Below are positions 5,380 to 6,858 of a stretch of 6,858 bases of DNA, piece after piece. The position numbers and the translations under genes were made by a program. Where the stretch lies: the NCBI GenBank assembly GCA_945861125.1, contig CAMASZ010000064.1, positions 1 to 6,858 of the forward strand, given 5' to 3'. Every line of letters begins with the position of its first letter. Position 1 is the first letter of the stretch. A model generated the notes under the pieces. The model was not told the origin of the DNA. It did no database searches and saw nothing but the letters and a program-made list of their open reading frames with translations. This DNA comes from Rickettsia typhi. GTDB taxonomy: Bacteria > Pseudomonadota > Alphaproteobacteria > Rickettsiales > UBA1997.

Positions 5380-6305
5380 CCAAAACAAGCTTTATTAATA
5401 AGAAACTCAACTATTTCTTCAAAACTAATACCAACATAATTGGCGATTTTTGGTACTAAGGATGTACTGGTAAAGCCAGGATGAGTATTGATTTCCAAGA
5501 GATAAAAATTGTCATCACCGCTATTTTTATTATTTAAAATAAAATCAACTCTAGCAATTCCTCTACATCCCATTGCATTGTAGCACTTTTCAGCTAATTT
5601 TAGAATTTCGGAATATTTTTTTTCACTAATTTTAGCTGGCATTATATAATCAGTCATTCCTTTGGTGTATTTGCAATTATAATCATAAAATAAGCCGTGA
5701 GGCTGAACTTCAATAGCTCCAAGAGCCTTACCATCCATTATTGCAACATGAATTTCTTGTCCAGCAATATAACTTTCAATGATTATTTCATCGCCATATT
5801 GCCAATTATAGTTTTTAAAATCATATTTGGTGTTTGGTAAAACAACTTCTACACCAACGCTAGATCCTTCGTTGATAGGCTTGATAACAAATGGTTTACT
5901 AATTTTATCAATTTTTTGTTTATTTATTTCATCTTGATCTTTTTTTAAAATCTCAAATTTTGGAGAAATAATTCCTTCTAGTGAGCATATTTTTCTTGTT
6001 AAAATTTTATCCATACAAATTGCAGAAGCTAATAGACCTGAATGTGTATAAGGAATTTGCATAACATCAAGAAGTCCTTGAATTTTTCCATCTTCACCAT
6101 ATTTGCCATGTAAAGCATTAAAGACAATATCTGGTTTTATTTTGATAAGGTCCTGACTTATATTGTGTGTAAAATTTAACTTAATTGGATTATATCCTAA
6201 TTTTAATAAAGCATTAAAAACAGATTCTCCAGAGCGTTTAGAAATCTCACTTTCTGAGTTCCATCCCCCCATTAAAACCAAGATTAATTTATTTTTATTG
6301 TTCAT
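5376..6305 (-). CDS. ddl: D-alanine--D-alanine ligase
   Basis: Ddl is a cytoplasmic ATP-grasp enzyme that joins two D-alanines to make the dipeptide added to UDP-MurNAc-tripeptide. The 309-residue length is that of DdlB-type enzymes. Visible motifs in order are GGWNSESEISKRSG (13-26), with the conserved SEIS glutamate that binds the first D-Ala; HGKYGEDG (66-73); YTHSG (86-90); KPINEGSSVGV, the nucleotide and serine loop; FYDYNCKYTKGMTDY, whose KY tyrosine is typical of D-Ala-D-Ala rather than D-Ala-D-Lac ligases; and RVDF with LLEINTHPGFTSTSLVPKIA, carrying the Mg ligands Asp, Glu and Asn. All key residues appear present. Its ATG overlaps the upstream DUF2610 stop by 4 bases and its TGA overlaps ftsQ. 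The gene implies that this organism still makes peptidoglycan precursors. Confidence 0.96.
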   Translation of the reverse strand: MNNKNKLILVLMGGWNSESEISKRSGESVFNALLKLGYNPIKLNFTHNISQDLIKIKPDIVFNALHGKYGEDGKIQGLLDVMQIPYTHSGLLASAICMDKILTRKICSLEGIISPKFEILKKDQDEINKQKIDKISKPFVIKPINEGSSVGVEVVLPNTKYDFKNYNWQYGDEIIIESYIAGQEIHVAIMDGKALGAIEVQPHGLFYDYNCKYTKGMTDYIMPAKISEKKYSEILKLAEKCYNAMGCRGIARVDFILNNKNSGDDNFYLLEINTHPGFTSTSLVPKIANYVGISFEEIVEFLINKACFG

Positions 6306-6619
6306 TTTTTATCTGATTTGGAAATTTCAAATGATCTTTCTACATCTTTTTTTAAAGATTTAGAGGAATTTATTTCTTCTATTACAAAATCAACTAATTC
6401 AAGAAAAGGGACCTTGGTTTCAATTGAAATTTTTTTAATTTTATCAAATGACTCGGTAACATCTTTTGGTATTGAGCCACCTTTTTTTTCTGAAAGCCAT
6501 CTTGATTGAAAATATAGCGCAGAAGAATCTATTGCCGGTTCTCCAACGTAAAGATTTACAGGATGTTTACTACCATCAGAAAAAGTACAATCTATAACAA
6601 ATTTTCTAATATTTATCAT
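6302..6619 (-). CDS. DUF2610-type small protein
   Basis: This 105-residue protein resembles the DUF2610 family of Rickettsiales, whose function is unknown. Features that recall the family are the N-terminal beta-rich start RKFVIDCTFSDG, the YVGEP motif (24-28), and LYFQSRWLSEKKGGSIP (35-51), followed by a helical region with a charged C-terminal tail. There is no signal peptide or membrane helix, so it is probably cytosolic. It is the first gene of the visible operon. Its TGA overlaps the ddl ATG by 4 bases, so translation of ddl is likely coupled to it. This position hints at, but does not prove, a link to cell-wall synthesis or division. No Shine-Dalgarno sequence is apparent before the ATG (upstream bases TTTATAATAAA). 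The family call comes from memory of its motifs and was not checked by a search. Confidence 0.82.
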   Translation of the reverse strand: MINIRKFVIDCTFSDGSKHPVNLYVGEPAIDSSALYFQSRWLSEKKGGSIPKDVTESFDKIKKISIETKVPFLELVDFVIEEINSSKSLKKDVERSFEISKSDKK

Positions 6620-6643
6620 TTTATTATAAAAATTCTATAAGGG

Positions 6644-6661
6644 ATGCTTCCTCTAAAGCAT
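6644..6661 (-). promoter_or_regulatory. Small hairpin in the 5' leader of the DUF2610 gene
   Basis: ATGCTT (6644-6649) and AAGCAT (6656-6661) form a perfect 6-bp stem with a 6-base loop. On the minus strand the loop reads TAGAGG and, together with the following AA, contains the only AGAGGAA purine run before the gene. It lies some 30 bases upstream of the ATG, too far to be the ribosome-binding site. A regulatory role is speculative. Confidence 0.35.
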
Positions 6662-6677
6662 TGTTTTAATCTAATGC

Positions 6678-6706
6678 ATATTAGGAAAAAAATAAATTAA
6701 AGTTAA
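6678..6706 (-). promoter_or_regulatory. Possible promoter for the DUF2610-ddl-ftsQ-ftsA operon
   Basis: On the minus strand TTAACT (6701-6706) and TAATAT (6678-6683) are separated by exactly 17 bases. They resemble sigma-70 -35 and -10 elements (4/6 matches each). The position would give a leader of roughly 50 bases that includes the hairpin at 6644-6661. In such AT-rich DNA the match is only suggestive. Confidence 0.35.
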
Positions 6707-6768
6707 TACCAAATCCCATCTTTAAAAGTTTTAAAAAAAATTAAAATTCTAACTTCATATTTTTGGCT

Positions 6769-6827
6769 AAAAATCTCTAAAAAGCTTCAGCTGTATGGAT
6801 ATAAAGCTTCATTTTTTAAAGATTTTT
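6769..6827. repeat. Long imperfect stem-loop overlapping repeat copy B
   Basis: AAAAATCTCTAAAAAG (6769-6784) is nearly the reverse complement of TTTTTTAAAGATTTTT (6812-6827), with 14 of 16 positions pairing. Inner AAGCTT hexamers (6782-6787 and 6804-6809) could continue the stem with a bulge around a loop containing CAGCTGTATGGATAT. It lies upstream of the possible promoter, so it would not be part of that transcript. Confidence 0.5.
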
Positions 6828-6838
6828 ATCTCAAAAAT
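6793..6838 (+). repeat. Dispersed intergenic repeat, copy B
   Basis: This is the second copy of the 46-base repeat at 3047-3092, in the same orientation, with five substitutions and no gaps. Four of the differences cluster in the short stretch between GTATGGATATA and the 20-base identical run; the fifth is just after that run. It lies 174 bases upstream of the DUF2610 start codon. Confidence 0.7.
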
Positions 6839-6846
6839 CGTGTCGT

Positions 6847-6858
6847 TGCCCTAGGGCA
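6847..6858. repeat. Perfect GC-rich palindrome at the window edge
   Basis: TGCCCTAGGGCA is a perfect 12-base palindrome and one of the few GC-rich strings in the intergenic DNA. It begins 8 bases after repeat copy B. It could be the centre of a larger inverted repeat that continues outside the window, or one end of the repeat element. Confidence 0.55.

Larger units (their letters stand above)
6620..6858. other. Non-coding leader region upstream of the DUF2610-ddl-ftsQ-ftsA operon
   Basis: This 239-base stretch to the window edge holds a small hairpin (6644-6661), a possible promoter (6678-6706), a long imperfect stem with repeat copy B (6769-6838) and a GC-rich palindrome (6847-6858). I see no coding frame or tRNA in it. 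Confidence 0.7.

Noticed and set aside
6163..6509. Two plus-strand frames of 63-66 codons over ddl and the DUF2610 gene.
   Set aside because: They are antisense to convincing conserved genes and have no independent support.

Overview
The window is strongly AT-rich and every convincing gene lies on the minus strand. Gene content points to an alphaproteobacterium, most likely a member of the Rickettsiales. The evidence is a small protein of the DUF2610 type (a family known to me essentially from Rickettsiales), a ddl-ftsQ-ftsA cluster in the alphaproteobacterial order, an ErpA-type iron-sulfur carrier, A/T-ending codons, almost no recognisable Shine-Dalgarno sequences, and tight ATGA overlaps. 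A HisE-like protein is unexpected for a classical obligately intracellular Rickettsiales. It could suit a less reduced lineage; this is inference, and the sequence does not fix genus or family.

In the direction of transcription (right to left): positions 6858-6620 are a non-coding leader region. It holds a GC-rich palindrome at the window edge, one copy of a 46-bp dispersed repeat, a possible promoter and a small hairpin. It is followed by a DUF2610 gene, ddl (D-alanine--D-alanine ligase), ftsQ and ftsA. The first three junctions are 4-base ATGA overlaps if ftsQ starts at its ATG (5379); ftsA follows after 12 bases. This block makes the peptidoglycan dipeptide precursor and two core divisome proteins. 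No ftsZ follows ftsA.

Positions 3240-3004 are a second non-coding stretch with a hairpin, the other copy of the dispersed repeat and a weak promoter-like site. The second operon begins there: a hisE-like gene overlaps an erpA-like gene by 4 bases, and 13 bases later a very large reading frame starts. That frame is open for all 782 codons to the left edge of the window, so its end is not seen.

This large protein is the most unusual item. It is acidic, lysine/glutamate-rich and apparently lacks a signal peptide. Three separate low-complexity modules interrupt it: an Ala/Lys/Glu 16-residue tandem repeat, a Gly-rich tract, and a 54-residue stretch made only of Ala, Pro, Ser and Gly. I do not recognise its family. 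It is a candidate lineage-specific secreted or scaffold protein, but the sequence does not prove this.
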